The notes: generated by a model not told the origin, from the letters alone. Counted from the first letter of the stretch, positions 15,410-24,482 are shown. The stretch: DNA of 64,000 bases from Phytohabitans houttuyneae (GCF_011764425.1 NZ_BLPF01000002.1:1798997-1862996); one strand, 5' to 3'. Program-made: numbers and translations.

Positions 15410-16426
15410 ATGGCGCGGATGCGGGTGCGGCAGGCGATTGCGGCGGCGTTGGCCGACGCGATGCGCGAGGACGGTTCGGTGCTGCTGTTCGGGGAGGACG
15501 TGGCGGCCGCCGAGGGCCCGTTCAAGACCTCCGAAGGACTGCTGGCCGAGTTCGGGCCGCTGCGGGTGCGGGACACCCCGATCTCGGAGATGGGCTTCGT
15601 CGGCGCCGCGGTCGGCGCCGCCGCGGTGGGCATGCGGCCGGTCGTCGAGATCATGTTCATGGAGTTCCTCGGCGTCGCGCTCGACCAGCTGGTCACCGAG
15701 GCGGCCAAGTTCCGCTACCTCAGCAACGGCCGGGTCAGCGTGCCGCTTGTCGTGCGCGCCAGCATCGGCTCCGGCCTCGGCTTCGGCACCCAGCACAGCC
15801 AGACGCTGGAAAACTGGCTCACCGCCACGCCCGGCCTCAAGGTCGCCGTGCCCAGCGACGCGCAGACGGCGTACGGGCTGCTCCGCGCCGCCATCCGCGA
15901 CCCCGACCCGGTCGCGATCCTGGAGCCCCGCGCGCTCTACGCCGAGCGCGGCGAGTGCGTCACCGGCGAGGAGGGGATCGTCCCGCTCGGCACCGCCCGG
16001 GTCGTCCGCGAGGGCGACGCGGTCACCGTCGTCGCGCTCGGGCAGACCGTGCGCGCCGCGGTGAGCGCGGCCGAGCGGCTCGGCACCGGCGTCGAGGTGA
16101 TCGACCTGTCCACACTCGTGCCCTGGGACCGCGACACGGTGCTCGCCTCGGTGGCCAGGACCGGCCGGCTCGTCGTGGTCGAGGAGTCGCCGTCCAGCGG
16201 CGGCTGGGGCAGCGAGGTCGTGTCGGCGGTGACCGCGGCGGCGTTCCGGGCGCTGCAGGCACCGCCGTTCCGGATCACCGCGCCGGACGTGCCGGTGCCC
16301 TACAACCGGGGGCTGGAGGCGCGCTTCAGCCCGTCCGTCGACGAGGTCGAATACCAGCTGAAGACGTACCTGGACACCGGCGAGGTGCCGGATCCGTGGT
16401 GGCGGCGTGAGGGAGTGGCGGCATGA
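15410..16426 (+). CDS. 2-oxoacid dehydrogenase E1 component, beta subunit
   Basis: A 338-aa transketolase-like subunit. 'MRVRQAIAAALADAMREDGSVLLFGEDVAAAEGPFKTSEGL', 'PISEMGFVGAAVGAAAVGMRPVVEIMFMEFLGVALDQLV', and the C-terminal 'VVVEESPSSGGWGSEVVS' with 'PDVPVPYNRGLEARFSPS' are standard for pyruvate/acetoin/branched-chain E1 beta subunits, which complete the ThDP site with E1 alpha. GGAGGGG precedes ATG 15410. The beta gene comes before alpha, the reverse of the usual order. It is the first gene of an operon running to about 20.8 kb. Confidence 0.93.
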   Translation: MARMRVRQAIAAALADAMREDGSVLLFGEDVAAAEGPFKTSEGLLAEFGPLRVRDTPISEMGFVGAAVGAAAVGMRPVVEIMFMEFLGVALDQLVTEAAKFRYLSNGRVSVPLVVRASIGSGLGFGTQHSQTLENWLTATPGLKVAVPSDAQTAYGLLRAAIRDPDPVAILEPRALYAERGECVTGEEGIVPLGTARVVREGDAVTVVALGQTVRAAVSAAERLGTGVEVIDLSTLVPWDRDTVLASVARTGRLVVVEESPSSGGWGSEVVSAVTAAAFRALQAPPFRITAPDVPVPYNRGLEARFSPSVDEVEYQLKTYLDTGEVPDPWWRREGVAA

Positions 16427-17421
16427 CCCTGGTGAGGTCGAACGACCCGGAGCGGCGGCGTGCGGCGCTGGCCGACCCGGTCGCGCGCTACGAGCGGATG
16501 TACGAGATCCGCCGCTTCGAGGACCGGGTCAACGATTTGTTCGCCCGCGGCGCCATCCACGGCACCACCCACCTGTGCGCCGGCCAGGAGGCGCTCGACG
16601 TCAGCCTGGCGCTGGAGCTGCGCCCCACCGACACGGTCAGCGCGACCTACCGGGGGCACGGCATCGCGCTCGCGCTCGGCATGACCGTCCACTCCGTGCT
16701 CGCCGAGATCATGGGCAAGGCCGACGGGTGTACCGGCGGCGTCGGCGGCTCGATGCACCTGTCGGACCCGGACGTCGGCCTGCTGCCCACGTTCGCGATC
16801 GTCGGTGCCGGCCTGCCGGTGGCCGCCGGTGCCGCCCTGGCGTACCAGACCCGCGGTGAGGACCACGTCGCGGTCTGCGTCTTCGGCGACGGCGCGGCCA
16901 ACATCGGCGCCTTCCACGAGGCGCTCAACCTCGCCGCCGTCTGGAAGCTGCCGGTCGTCTTCGTCTGCGACAACAACGTCTACGCCGAGTACAGCCGGAT
17001 CGACCTCACCACCCCGCTCAGCGACCTGCACCGCCGGGCCGGCTCGTACGACATCCCCGGCGTGCCGGTCGACGGCATGGACGTCACCGCGACGCGGGCG
17101 GTGCTGGCCGAAGCGGTCGCGCGGGCCCGGGCCGGCGAAGGGCCGACGCTGGTGGAGGCCAAGACCTACCGCTTCGCCGGGCACTCCCGCGCCGACCAGG
17201 CCACCTACCGGCCGGCGGGTGAGCTCGAAAGGTGGCGCGAGCGCGACCCGCTCACGCTGGCCAGGGCCGAGCTGCTGGCCGCCGGCGCCGCCTCCGAGGA
17301 CGACTTGACCGCGCTGGAGAAGGCGGTCGGCGAGGACCTCGACGCCGTCGCGGACGCGGTGGCCGCGCTGCCCGACCCCGAGCCGGCGGCCATGTTCCGC
17401 AACGTGTGGGCCGCGGCATGA
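16423..17421 (+). CDS. 2-oxoacid dehydrogenase E1 component, alpha subunit
   Basis: A 332-aa ThDP-dependent subunit. 'YEIRRFEDRVNDLFARGAIHGTTHLCAGQEAL', 'ATYRGHGIALALG', 'GGVGGSMHL', and the ThDP-Mg motif 'FGDGAANIGAFHEALNLAAVWKLPVVFVCDNNVYAEY' (GDG...NN) are all intact. The acetoin-dehydrogenase/pyruvate-dehydrogenase alpha family is the closest. It decarboxylates a 2-oxoacid and passes the acyl group to a lipoyl domain. The ATG overlaps the E1 beta TGA (ATGA). The substrate is not readable from sequence; pyruvate or lactaldehyde-derived 2-oxoacids fit the neighbours. Confidence 0.94.
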   Translation: MTLVRSNDPERRRAALADPVARYERMYEIRRFEDRVNDLFARGAIHGTTHLCAGQEALDVSLALELRPTDTVSATYRGHGIALALGMTVHSVLAEIMGKADGCTGGVGGSMHLSDPDVGLLPTFAIVGAGLPVAAGAALAYQTRGEDHVAVCVFGDGAANIGAFHEALNLAAVWKLPVVFVCDNNVYAEYSRIDLTTPLSDLHRRAGSYDIPGVPVDGMDVTATRAVLAEAVARARAGEGPTLVEAKTYRFAGHSRADQATYRPAGELERWRERDPLTLARAELLAAGAASEDDLTALEKAVGEDLDAVADAVAALPDPEPAAMFRNVWAAA

Positions 17422-17657
17422 AGGTGACCGTCAAGCTGCCCCGGGTGGCCGAGACCGTCGACGAGGTCGTGATCATCGAGTGGGAGGTCGCCGTCGGCGC
17501 CACCGTGGCGGCCGGCGACCCGCTCGTGAAGGTGGAGACCGACAAGGCCGTTGTCGAGGTTCCGTCCCCGGTGGCGGGCGTGGTGCGGGAACATCTGGTC
17601 AAGGAGGACGACGAGGTGCGCACCGGGCAGCCGATCGCCGTCATCCAGGCGGGCTGA
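17418..17657 (+). CDS. Stand-alone lipoyl domain protein
   Basis: Seventy-nine residues form one lipoyl domain: 'VTVKLPRVAETVDEVVIIEWEVAVGATVAAGDPLVKVETDKAVVEVPSPVAG'. The Lys in ETDKA is the lipoylation site. There is no peripheral-subunit-binding or acyltransferase domain, and no E2 core or E3 gene follows in the window. The ATG overlaps the E1 alpha stop (ATGA). The domain would shuttle acyl groups from this E1 to an E2/E3 encoded elsewhere, or act as a dedicated carrier. Confidence 0.92.
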   Translation: MKVTVKLPRVAETVDEVVIIEWEVAVGATVAAGDPLVKVETDKAVVEVPSPVAGVVREHLVKEDDEVRTGQPIAVIQAG

Positions 17658-17672
17658 GGAGGAGGTAGCGCC

Positions 17673-18557
17673 GTGCTGTCCATTGTCGACACCCACGTGC
17701 ACTTCTGGAACCACAAGCATCCGGAGCTGCGCTGGGACTGGCTGGCGCCGGAGGCGGTACACCCCATCCTCGGCGACATCGACGGCATCAAGAGCGAGGC
17801 GTTCGACGCCCGCCACGTGTGGGCCGAGGCGCGGTTCGCCGGCGTCACCCACTTCGTGCACGTGCAGGCGGCGATCGGCTCACCCGACCCGGTCACCGAG
17901 ACGGTGTGGCTGACCGAGATGGCGGCACAGTACGACGGCATCCCCGCCGCGATCGTCGGCCACGCCGACCTCGGGCTCGACGGCGCGCAGGCACAGCTCG
18001 AACGGCACCTGGAGTCACCGCTCTTCAAGGGCGTACGCGACTTCGCCGCCGAACCGGCCCTGGCCGCCGGCGAGCTGCCCGCCGCGTACGAGCGGTCGCT
18101 GCGCTTCCTGGCCGCCCACGACCTCGTGTTCGACCTCGACTGCGAGTACCCCAACATGGCCGCCGCCGGCGCGCTCGCCGCCCGCCACCCGGACCTGCGC
18201 GTCGTGCTGGAACACTTCGGCTACCCGCGGCGCCGCGACCCGGACTACTTCGCCGCGTGGCGCGCCGCGATCACCGAGCTCGCCAAACACCCCAACGTGA
18301 CCTGCAAGATCTCCGGGCTGGCGATGACCGACCCGCTCTTCAGCCGCGAGTCGCTGCGGCCGTGGGCCGAGCACTGCGTGGACAGCTTCGGACCGCAACG
18401 GTGCGTGGTGGGTTCGAACTGGCCGGTGGACCGCCTCTTCAGCTCCTACGACTCCATCATGGACTGTTACCGGGAATACGTGTCCACGCTGTCGGAGGAC
18501 GAGCAGCGGGCCGTGCTGTCCGGCAACGCGCTCGACCTCTACCGGCTGGCGCCGTGA
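17673..18557 (+). CDS. Amidohydrolase family 2, sugar-lactonase-like
   Basis: A 294-aa TIM-barrel hydrolase. 'IVDTHVHFWN' supplies the metal HxH. 'GVRDFA', 'VFDLDCEYPNM', 'LRVVLEHFGYP', 'NVTCKISGLAM' and 'RCVVGSNWPVDRL' are typical of the L-fuconolactonase/L-rhamnono-lactonase/4-sulfomuconolactonase group. These enzymes open aldonolactones formed by sugar dehydrogenases. GTG 17673 follows AGGAGG. Its place beside enolase-superfamily dehydratases, an SDR and a rhamnose mutarotase makes a deoxy-sugar lactone the likeliest substrate. Confidence 0.85.
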   Translation: MLSIVDTHVHFWNHKHPELRWDWLAPEAVHPILGDIDGIKSEAFDARHVWAEARFAGVTHFVHVQAAIGSPDPVTETVWLTEMAAQYDGIPAAIVGHADLGLDGAQAQLERHLESPLFKGVRDFAAEPALAAGELPAAYERSLRFLAAHDLVFDLDCEYPNMAAAGALAARHPDLRVVLEHFGYPRRRDPDYFAAWRAAITELAKHPNVTCKISGLAMTDPLFSRESLRPWAEHCVDSFGPQRCVVGSNWPVDRLFSSYDSIMDCYREYVSTLSEDEQRAVLSGNALDLYRLAP

Positions 18558-19678
18558 AAGTCGCCGCCGTCGAACCGATCCCGGTCGCCTACCCGGAGCC
18601 CAACGACTTCGGCGCGACCCGGTACCTGTGCCTGGTCAAGGTGACCACCGACGAGGGGGCGGTCGGCTGGGGCGAGGCCATCACCCAGTTTCCGGACGCC
18701 AACCACGCGGTCGCCCGCCTCATCGAGGGGATGGCCGAGGCGGTCGTCGGCCGCGACCCGGTGCACACCGAGGCGATCTGGCGGGTCCTGAAGGACCGCG
18801 CCTGGTGGTACGGCTACGGCGGAGGCCTCGCCTCCTACGCCATCGCCGCCCTCGACATCGCGCTGTGGGACCTCAAGGGGCAGGCACTCGGGCGCAGCGT
18901 GCTCGACCTGCTCGGCGGCCCGGTGCACGAGCGGCTGCCGGCCATCGCCTCCGCGCACGCCCACCGCGAGTCGATCCCGGAGATGGCGGAGGAGGCGGCC
19001 GGCTGGCTCTCCACCGGCCTGCAGGGCGTGAAGGTCGGCTTCGGCAAGCGCGGCAACGCGCGACTGGGCTACGAGCACGACCGCGACGTCGAGTACGTGC
19101 GGGCCATGCGCGAGGCGATCGGCCCCGACCGCGCCCTGATGATCGACCTCGGCATCGCCATCAAGTGGGACGTGGCCACCGCGGTGCGCCGGGTCCGCGC
19201 CTTCGAGGACCACCGCATCGAGTGGATCGAGGAGCCGCTCGGCGCGTGGGATCCGGAAGGTTACGCGACGCTGCGGGCCAAGACCCAGACCTCCATCGCG
19301 TACGGCGAGAAGGAATGGACCCTCGACGGCTTCGAACGCGTGCTCGCGACCGGCACCTGCGACGTGCTCGGCGTCGACCCCGCGCGGGCCGAGGGCATCA
19401 CCGGGTTCAAGAAGGTCGTCGACCGGGTGGAGTTCTACCGCCGGCAGGCCAACGCACACGCCTGGTCCTCGGCGATCGTAACGGCGGCGAGCCTCGCCAT
19501 CTCGTTCAGCACGCCGGCCTGCAAGGTCTTCGAGCTCAAGCCGCTGCCCAACCCGATGCAGCACGACCTCGTCGCCGAGCCCTTCGCGCACGTCGACGGC
19601 TGGATGCTGCCGCCGGTGGCACGGCCCGGGCTGGGCATCACGGTCGACGAGAGCGTCGTGGACCGCTACCGGGCATGA
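18554..19678 (+). CDS. Enolase-superfamily (mandelate racemase group) sugar-acid dehydratase
   Basis: A 374-aa protein. The N-terminal capping domain is followed by a barrel with the three metal carboxylates in 'LMIDLGIAIKW', 'IEWIEEPLGAWD' and 'IAYGEKEWT'. A catalytic-type His sits in 'NAHAWSSAIVTAASLAIS'. The second-strand motif is 'GVKVGFGK'. The pattern fits galactonate/rhamnonate-type acid-sugar dehydratases that make 2-keto-3-deoxy acids. GTG 18554 overlaps the lactonase TGA (GTGA). The exact sugar acid cannot be read from the sequence. Confidence 0.87.
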   Translation: MKVAAVEPIPVAYPEPNDFGATRYLCLVKVTTDEGAVGWGEAITQFPDANHAVARLIEGMAEAVVGRDPVHTEAIWRVLKDRAWWYGYGGGLASYAIAALDIALWDLKGQALGRSVLDLLGGPVHERLPAIASAHAHRESIPEMAEEAAGWLSTGLQGVKVGFGKRGNARLGYEHDRDVEYVRAMREAIGPDRALMIDLGIAIKWDVATAVRRVRAFEDHRIEWIEEPLGAWDPEGYATLRAKTQTSIAYGEKEWTLDGFERVLATGTCDVLGVDPARAEGITGFKKVVDRVEFYRRQANAHAWSSAIVTAASLAISFSTPACKVFELKPLPNPMQHDLVAEPFAHVDGWMLPPVARPGLGITVDESVVDRYRA

Positions 19679-20811
19679 GCACGCTCGCCGCCATCGCCGG
19701 GCACGCGGCCGCCGCCCCCGTCGACCGCGACCGTGCCCGCCTGCTGCTCGCCGACCACCTCGCGTGCGTGGCGGCGACGGACGCCCCGCCGCTCGCGCCG
19801 GCCGCCGCGCTGGCGGTGCGCGCACACGCCGGCGACCGCGACGACATCTTCTGGCCCGCCCGCATCCACCCCGGCTCGGTGGTGTGGCCCGCCATCCTCG
19901 CCGCTCCCGTCACGGCGGACGGACCTGTGGTGGAGGCCGCCGCCGCGGGCTACGAGGCCGCGGCCGTCACCGCGACCTGGCTCGGCGACGCCTACGCCGC
20001 CCGGTGGCACGCCACCGCCACCGCTGGAGCGGCGGGCGCCGCCGCGGCCGCCGCCGTCATGCTCGCCGGTGCGCGTGACCCGGACGCGATCGCCGCCGCC
20101 GTCGGCCTCGCCCTCACCACCGCCGGCGGGATCGGCCAGACCATGCGCGAACGCTCCCCGGCCGCCGCCTGGCACCGCGCCGCCGCCGCCCTGACCGGCC
20201 TGGAAGCGGCCCGCGCCGCCGCCTGGGGCATGCGCCCGCCCGCGGGTGTGCTGGACGGCCCGGCCGGCGTCGGCGCACTGCTCGGCGCGGCCGGCCCGCC
20301 ACCGGCCGCGGCAGGTGCGCTGGGGCAGACCGCCATCCGCCCGTACCCGGTGAACGGCTTCGCCCAGAGCGCGGTGGCGGCGGTGCTCGCCCTCCGCGCG
20401 CGCGTCTCCACAGTGGACGCGCTTGAGGCGTCGGTGGCGCCTGCGGCGGCGTCGAGCGATACCACGTTGTGGTGGGATTTGGCGGCGACCGTCGCCCGTG
20501 CGTGGGTGTCCAGCGACCCGTTCCACCTCGTGGCCGAGCGCCCGCCACTTGACGTGCGGATACACGCCGACGAGGGCCGCCCGATCCAGTCGGTGCGCCT
20601 CTGGCCCGCAGGCCGTCCGGAGGAGGCGGTCGAGGTCACGCACGCCCCCGGCGGCCCGGACCAGGACACGGTGCCCCTGGCCGAACGCAAGTGGTCAGCG
20701 ATGGGAGGCCTCGACGTGCTGACGCTGTGGACCCTCGCTGCGGCGGCGATCGAGGGCAGCGCTCCGCTTGAGTCCATTGTGGAGGCTGTGGGGAGGGGGC
20801 GGGGCGGCTAG
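19675..20811 (+). CDS. MmgE/PrpD family protein
   Basis: A 378-aa all-Ala-rich protein. 'DHLACVAATDAPP', 'ARIHPGSVVWPAILAA', 'AAGYEAAAVTATWLGD', 'RWHATATAGAAGAAAAAAVMLAG' and 'AIRPYPVNGFAQSAVAAVLALRA' match the MmgE/PrpD (2-methylcitrate dehydratase, cis-aconitate decarboxylase, immune-responsive gene 1) fold. It is shorter than the usual 450 aa. Members dehydrate or decarboxylate tricarboxylic or branched dicarboxylic acids. The ATG overlaps the preceding dehydratase stop (ATGA), making it the last coupled gene of the E1 operon. Confidence 0.85.
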   Translation: MSTLAAIAGHAAAAPVDRDRARLLLADHLACVAATDAPPLAPAAALAVRAHAGDRDDIFWPARIHPGSVVWPAILAAPVTADGPVVEAAAAGYEAAAVTATWLGDAYAARWHATATAGAAGAAAAAAVMLAGARDPDAIAAAVGLALTTAGGIGQTMRERSPAAAWHRAAAALTGLEAARAAAWGMRPPAGVLDGPAGVGALLGAAGPPPAAAGALGQTAIRPYPVNGFAQSAVAAVLALRARVSTVDALEASVAPAAASSDTTLWWDLAATVARAWVSSDPFHLVAERPPLDVRIHADEGRPIQSVRLWPAGRPEEAVEVTHAPGGPDQDTVPLAERKWSAMGGLDVLTLWTLAAAAIEGSAPLESIVEAVGRGRGG

Positions 20812-20821
20812 CATCGGACAC

Positions 20822-22081
20822 GTGTTCGACCTGGGTGTGGTGATCGGCGAGCTGGCGCGGGTGCCGGCCGGCGCCGACCTGGCCGCGGTCCTCGCCCGCA
20901 TCGACCGCTCCGCGCTGAATGGTTACGAGCTGGTGGAGGTGGTCAAGGCCACCAGCCGGCAGGTCGCCCACTACCAGGCCGAGCTGCTCGCGTCCGTGCG
21001 GGAGACCGCCTACTGCCCGCCCGGCGACGAGGCCAGCCCGCCCGAGCGCACGGAGCGCCCCGCTGAGTATGCGTCGGACGAGATCCGGCTGGCGCTGGCC
21101 ATCACCCGCCGGGCGGCCGACACCTTGCTGGGCCTCGCCTACGAGTTGACCGAGCGCCTTCCGGCGGTCGGCGAGGCACTGCGGTCCGGCCGGATCGACC
21201 TGCCCAAGGCGCGTGTCCTGGACGAGGAGACTGCGGCCCTGCCACCGCCGGTCGCCCAGGAGATCGTCGGCCACGTCCTGCCGGTCGCCGGTGGCCTGAC
21301 CACGGGGCAGCTGCGGATCCGGCTCCGCAAGCTGGTCATCTCCGCCGATCCCGACGCGGCCGCCCGCCGGCAGCAGCAGGCGCTGGCGATGCGCCGCGTC
21401 GAGCACGGCCTCGACCCGACCGGCACCGCCACACTCGCCGGATACCACCTGCCGCCCGATCGCGCCGCCACCGCCGCCGCCCGCATCGACGCGCTGGCCC
21501 GCGCCGCCAAGCGCGCCGGGGACGCGCGGTCGATGGACGCGCTGCGCGCCGACCTCTTCCTGGACATCCTCAACGGCGAGCACCCCACCGCCGAAACCCC
21601 GCGCCGCGGCGGCGTGGAGCTCGTCGTCCCGCTGGCCACCCTGATGGGCCTGTCGGAGCAGCCGGGCGCCATCAAGGGCTGGGGGCCGGTGCTCGCCGAG
21701 GTCGCGCGGAAGGTCGCGGATGGTGAGCGCGACGGTGCGTGGCGGTTCAGCGTCACCGGCGGCGAGGCCGGTGCCGTGGTGGCCCACGGCAGGCTGCGGC
21801 GGCGGCCGCCGGCAGGTGAGGCCGCGTTCGTGAGGGCCAGGGACAGGACGTGCCGCACGCCGGGCTGCCGGACACCCGCGCACAGGTGCGACCTGGACCA
21901 CACGCGAGCGTGGGAGGACGGCGGCCCGACCACGCCGGCCAACCTGGGTGTCCTGTGTAGACACTGCCACGGCTACAAGCACAGCGACGGGGTCTGCGTG
22001 ACCCAGCCGACGCCGGGCACCTTCGTGTGGCGCACCCGGCTCGGCCACACCTACACCACCGGTCCACCGGCGCCCATTTGA
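20822..22081 (+). CDS. DUF222 / 13E12-type HNH endonuclease domain protein
   Basis: About 419 aa. The N-terminal DUF222 part has 'LNGYELVEVVKATSRQVAHYQAELLASV' and 'DEIRLALAITRRAADTLLGLAYELTERLP'. The C-terminal HNH nuclease domain reads 'CRTPGCRTPAHRCDLDHTRAWEDGGPTTPANLGVLCRHCHGYKH', with zinc Cys pairs and the catalytic His/Asn. Such genes are multi-copy in actinomycetes (13E12 family) and are linked to repeats and mobile DNA. It sits 10 bp after the MmgE gene and is probably unrelated to the catabolic pathway. Start GTG 20822. Confidence 0.92.
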   Translation: MFDLGVVIGELARVPAGADLAAVLARIDRSALNGYELVEVVKATSRQVAHYQAELLASVRETAYCPPGDEASPPERTERPAEYASDEIRLALAITRRAADTLLGLAYELTERLPAVGEALRSGRIDLPKARVLDEETAALPPPVAQEIVGHVLPVAGGLTTGQLRIRLRKLVISADPDAAARRQQQALAMRRVEHGLDPTGTATLAGYHLPPDRAATAAARIDALARAAKRAGDARSMDALRADLFLDILNGEHPTAETPRRGGVELVVPLATLMGLSEQPGAIKGWGPVLAEVARKVADGERDGAWRFSVTGGEAGAVVAHGRLRRRPPAGEAAFVRARDRTCRTPGCRTPAHRCDLDHTRAWEDGGPTTPANLGVLCRHCHGYKHSDGVCVTQPTPGTFVWRTRLGHTYTTGPPAPI

Positions 22082-22134
22082 GACCACTCCGCCTCGGCGC
22101 GGCGGTAGCGGCCGGCACCTGACTCGAAGGAGGC

Positions 22135-23205
22135 TCAGGGCCGGGGCGCCACCGCGACCGTGCCGCCGCCCGCCGCGCTGGCGTAGAGCGCCTCCAGCAC
22201 CGCGACCGTGCGCGCGCCCAGCTCGCCCGGTGAGCAGTTCTCCGCCGCCCGCCCCAACGCCAGGTCCACGAGCGTGTGCGGCGGCCCGTCACACTCGTAG
22301 CGCCCGCTGCCCTCGGGGAAGGCCAGGTCGGCGTCACCGGTGCCCTCGCGGTAGGCGCGCAGGCGGTCGTTCTCCACGTCGAGCTGAAACTGCCCGTCCC
22401 GGCCGACCATGCGGACCTGCAGCTGGTCGCGGTAGCCCATCGCCTTCTGGTGGGCCGACGCGCCGCTGAGCGTGCCGATGCCCCCGCCGGCCAAGTGGAG
22501 CACCGCCGCGTCGTGCTGCTCCACCGTGCCGCCCAGCGGGCTCGCCACCACGGCCCCGACCGCCGTGACGTCGACCTCGTGCAGCCACAGCGCCAGGCCG
22601 AGCGCGTGCGTGAGCTGAGCCTGCCCGTACCCGCCGCCGGACAGCGCCGGATCCACCCAGGTGGCCATGTCGGGCGCGGAGAGGTCGGAGGCGCGGGCGT
22701 AGGCGCCGGAGCCGGACAGCAGCTCGCGCGTCCCGGAGGCCATGTGCACCATCAGCGACTCCACCGGACCGATGCCGCCGAGGCCGGCGAGGTGCTCCCG
22801 GGCGGCGCGCATCATGGGCCGGTAGTTGTACCCGTACGCGATGAGCAGGTGGCGCCCGGTGCGGGCGGCAATGTCGACGAGGTCCCAGGCCTGCGCGCTG
22901 GTGGCGGTGAAGGGCTTCTCCACCAGCACGTGCGCGCCAGCCTCGAGCGCCGCCTTGGCGTGCTCGTGGTGCAGCGCGGCCGGGCTGCCGACGAGCACGA
23001 TGTCGGCGCCCTGCGCGAGCACCTCGCGGTAGTCCTCGCTGGCGTACGCGAAGCCCCAGTCGTCGCGGATCCGGGCCAGCATGTCGCCGCCCAGCCGGCA
23101 GACGCCGTGGAAGTCCACGTCGTCGCGGCGCTTGGCCAGCTCGGGCAGGTGGGACGAGACGGCCCAGGAGCCGGCGCCGATGACGGAGAGCCGCAGCTTG
23201 CTCAT
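22135..23205 (-). CDS. Gfo/Idh/MocA family oxidoreductase
   Basis: A 356-aa NAD(P)-dependent sugar oxidoreductase. The Rossmann start is 'LRLSVIGAGSWAVSSHLPELAKR', followed by 'ADIVLVGSPAALHHEHAKAALEAGAHVLVEKPFT', the EKP active-site segment. 'YNYRPMMRAAREHL' and 'GGYGQAQLTHALGLALWL' belong to the substrate domain. Members oxidise or epimerise sugars, inositols and aldonates. The ATG overlaps the CaiB stop (ATGA), so both are co-transcribed leftward from the shared promoter at about 24.43 kb. Confidence 0.92.
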   Translation of the reverse strand: MSKLRLSVIGAGSWAVSSHLPELAKRRDDVDFHGVCRLGGDMLARIRDDWGFAYASEDYREVLAQGADIVLVGSPAALHHEHAKAALEAGAHVLVEKPFTATSAQAWDLVDIAARTGRHLLIAYGYNYRPMMRAAREHLAGLGGIGPVESLMVHMASGTRELLSGSGAYARASDLSAPDMATWVDPALSGGGYGQAQLTHALGLALWLHEVDVTAVGAVVASPLGGTVEQHDAAVLHLAGGGIGTLSGASAHQKAMGYRDQLQVRMVGRDGQFQLDVENDRLRAYREGTGDADLAFPEGSGRYECDGPPHTLVDLALGRAAENCSPGELGARTVAVLEALYASAAGGGTVAVAPRP

Positions 23206-24410
23206 GGTTGACCTCCGGTGGGGATGGCGCCGGCGCGCACGAGGTCGGCGATGTGATCGTCGGTGTAGCCGAGAAGATCCACAAGGACCTCGCGGGTGTG
23301 TTCGCCCAGGGTCGGGCCGCGGTCGCGGCGCGGGGGAGTGCTGCCGAAGCGAACCGGCGAGGCGACCTGCCCGACCTCGCCGAGCGTCGGGTGCGGGGTG
23401 CGGAAGACAAGGTCGCGGGCGACCACCTGGGCGTCGGCGAGGGCGGCGGCCACGTCGTTGACCGGCGCGCAGGGCACGCCGTGGCGGGTCAGCAGGGCCA
23501 GCCACTCAGCCGTCGTACGCCGGGTGAACTCGCCGTCGAGGATGGCGATGATCTCGTCCCGGTGGCGCAGCCGGTCGTCGAACGTGGCGAAGCGCGCGTC
23601 CGCCGCCAGATCCGGGCGCTGCATGGCAGCCGTCATCCGGGTCCAGAACTTCTCCTTGCTGCCGCCGGCCACGATCCAGCCGTCGGCGGTGGGGAAGTTG
23701 CCGAACGGGACGATCGTCGGGTGCCCGGAGCGCGGGATGCGGGCCGGCGCGTGGCCGCGGGTGAGCGTCCAGGTGGCGAGGTAGTTGAGCATCGACACTG
23801 CGGTGTCCAGCAGCGCCACGTCGGCGTCGCCGCCCACGCCGTCGCGGCGGGCCGCGTGCACCCCGATCATCAGCGAGAGCGCGGCGGCCAGGCCGGTGGC
23901 GAAGTCGACGGCGGACATGCCGGTCTTGGTCGGCGGGCCGTCCGGCTCGCCGGTGACGCTCATCCAGCCGGCCAGTCCCTGCACCATGTAGTCGAACCCG
24001 GGCTCGGCGGCGCGCGGCCCGGTCGTGCCGTACCCGGACAGGGAGCAGCAGACCACCCGCGGGTTGACGCCCTTGAGGTCGGCGTAGCGCAGGCCGAGCT
24101 TGGCCGGCACGTCGCCGCGCAGGTTGTAGAAGACCGCGTCGCTGCGCGCGACAAGGTCCTCCAGCACGCCGCGGCCGAGCGGGTGGGCGATGTCGAGTCC
24201 GACGCTGCGCTTGTTGCGGTTGAGCGACTCGAAGAAGAGGCTGTCCGTCCCCTCGCGGTACGGCGGGACGTAGCGGCCCACGTCCCCCACCGGCGGCTGC
24301 TCGATCTTGATGACGTCCGCGCCGAGGTCGGCCAGGTGCATGGAGCCGTAGGGACCGGCGCCGTACTGCTCGACGGCCACGATCCTGACGTCCGACAAGG
24401 GAAGAGACAC
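23202..24410 (-). CDS. CaiB/BaiF family CoA-transferase
   Basis: A 402-aa family III CoA-transferase. '[33 protein letters not shown]', 'SLNRNKRSVGLDI', 'GFDYMVQGLAGWMSVTGEPDGPPTKTG' (catalytic Asp in GFDY), 'AVDFATGLAAALSLMIGV' and 'GVPCAPVNDVAAALAD' mark the family. It moves CoA between organic acids, for instance formyl-, carnitinyl- or mesaconyl-CoA. GTG 24410 faces the enolase-type gene across a 72-bp region with LacI-type sites. It would activate the island's acid intermediate. Confidence 0.94.
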   Translation of the reverse strand: MSLPLSDVRIVAVEQYGAGPYGSMHLADLGADVIKIEQPPVGDVGRYVPPYREGTDSLFFESLNRNKRSVGLDIAHPLGRGVLEDLVARSDAVFYNLRGDVPAKLGLRYADLKGVNPRVVCCSLSGYGTTGPRAAEPGFDYMVQGLAGWMSVTGEPDGPPTKTGMSAVDFATGLAAALSLMIGVHAARRDGVGGDADVALLDTAVSMLNYLATWTLTRGHAPARIPRSGHPTIVPFGNFPTADGWIVAGGSKEKFWTRMTAAMQRPDLAADARFATFDDRLRHRDEIIAILDGEFTRRTTAEWLALLTRHGVPCAPVNDVAAALADAQVVARDLVFRTPHPTLGEVGQVASPVRFGSTPPRRDRGPTLGEHTREVLVDLLGYTDDHIADLVRAGAIPTGGQP

Positions 24411-24433
24411 GTTGACCTCTGAATGACGTTACC

Positions 24434-24458
24434 GGTAGCGTTTCCAGGAACGATACCG
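24434..24458. promoter_or_regulatory. LacI-type operator(s) in the divergent CaiB/enolase promoter
   Basis: GGTAGCGTTTCCAG (24434-24447) is the reverse complement of CTGGAAACGCTACC. The abutting TCCAGGAACGATACCG may be a second, weaker copy. It lies between the GTG of the CaiB gene and the ATG of the dehydratase, so one bound repressor could close both directions. Confidence 0.65.
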
Positions 24459-24482
24459 AACACGCTGCCCCAGGAGAAGTGC

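Noticed and set aside
20822-22081. DUF222-HNH gene as part of a defence system or the catabolic operon
   Set aside because: 13E12-type genes are abundant singletons in actinomycetes; no partner genes of a defence system are adjacent and no shared operator is seen.
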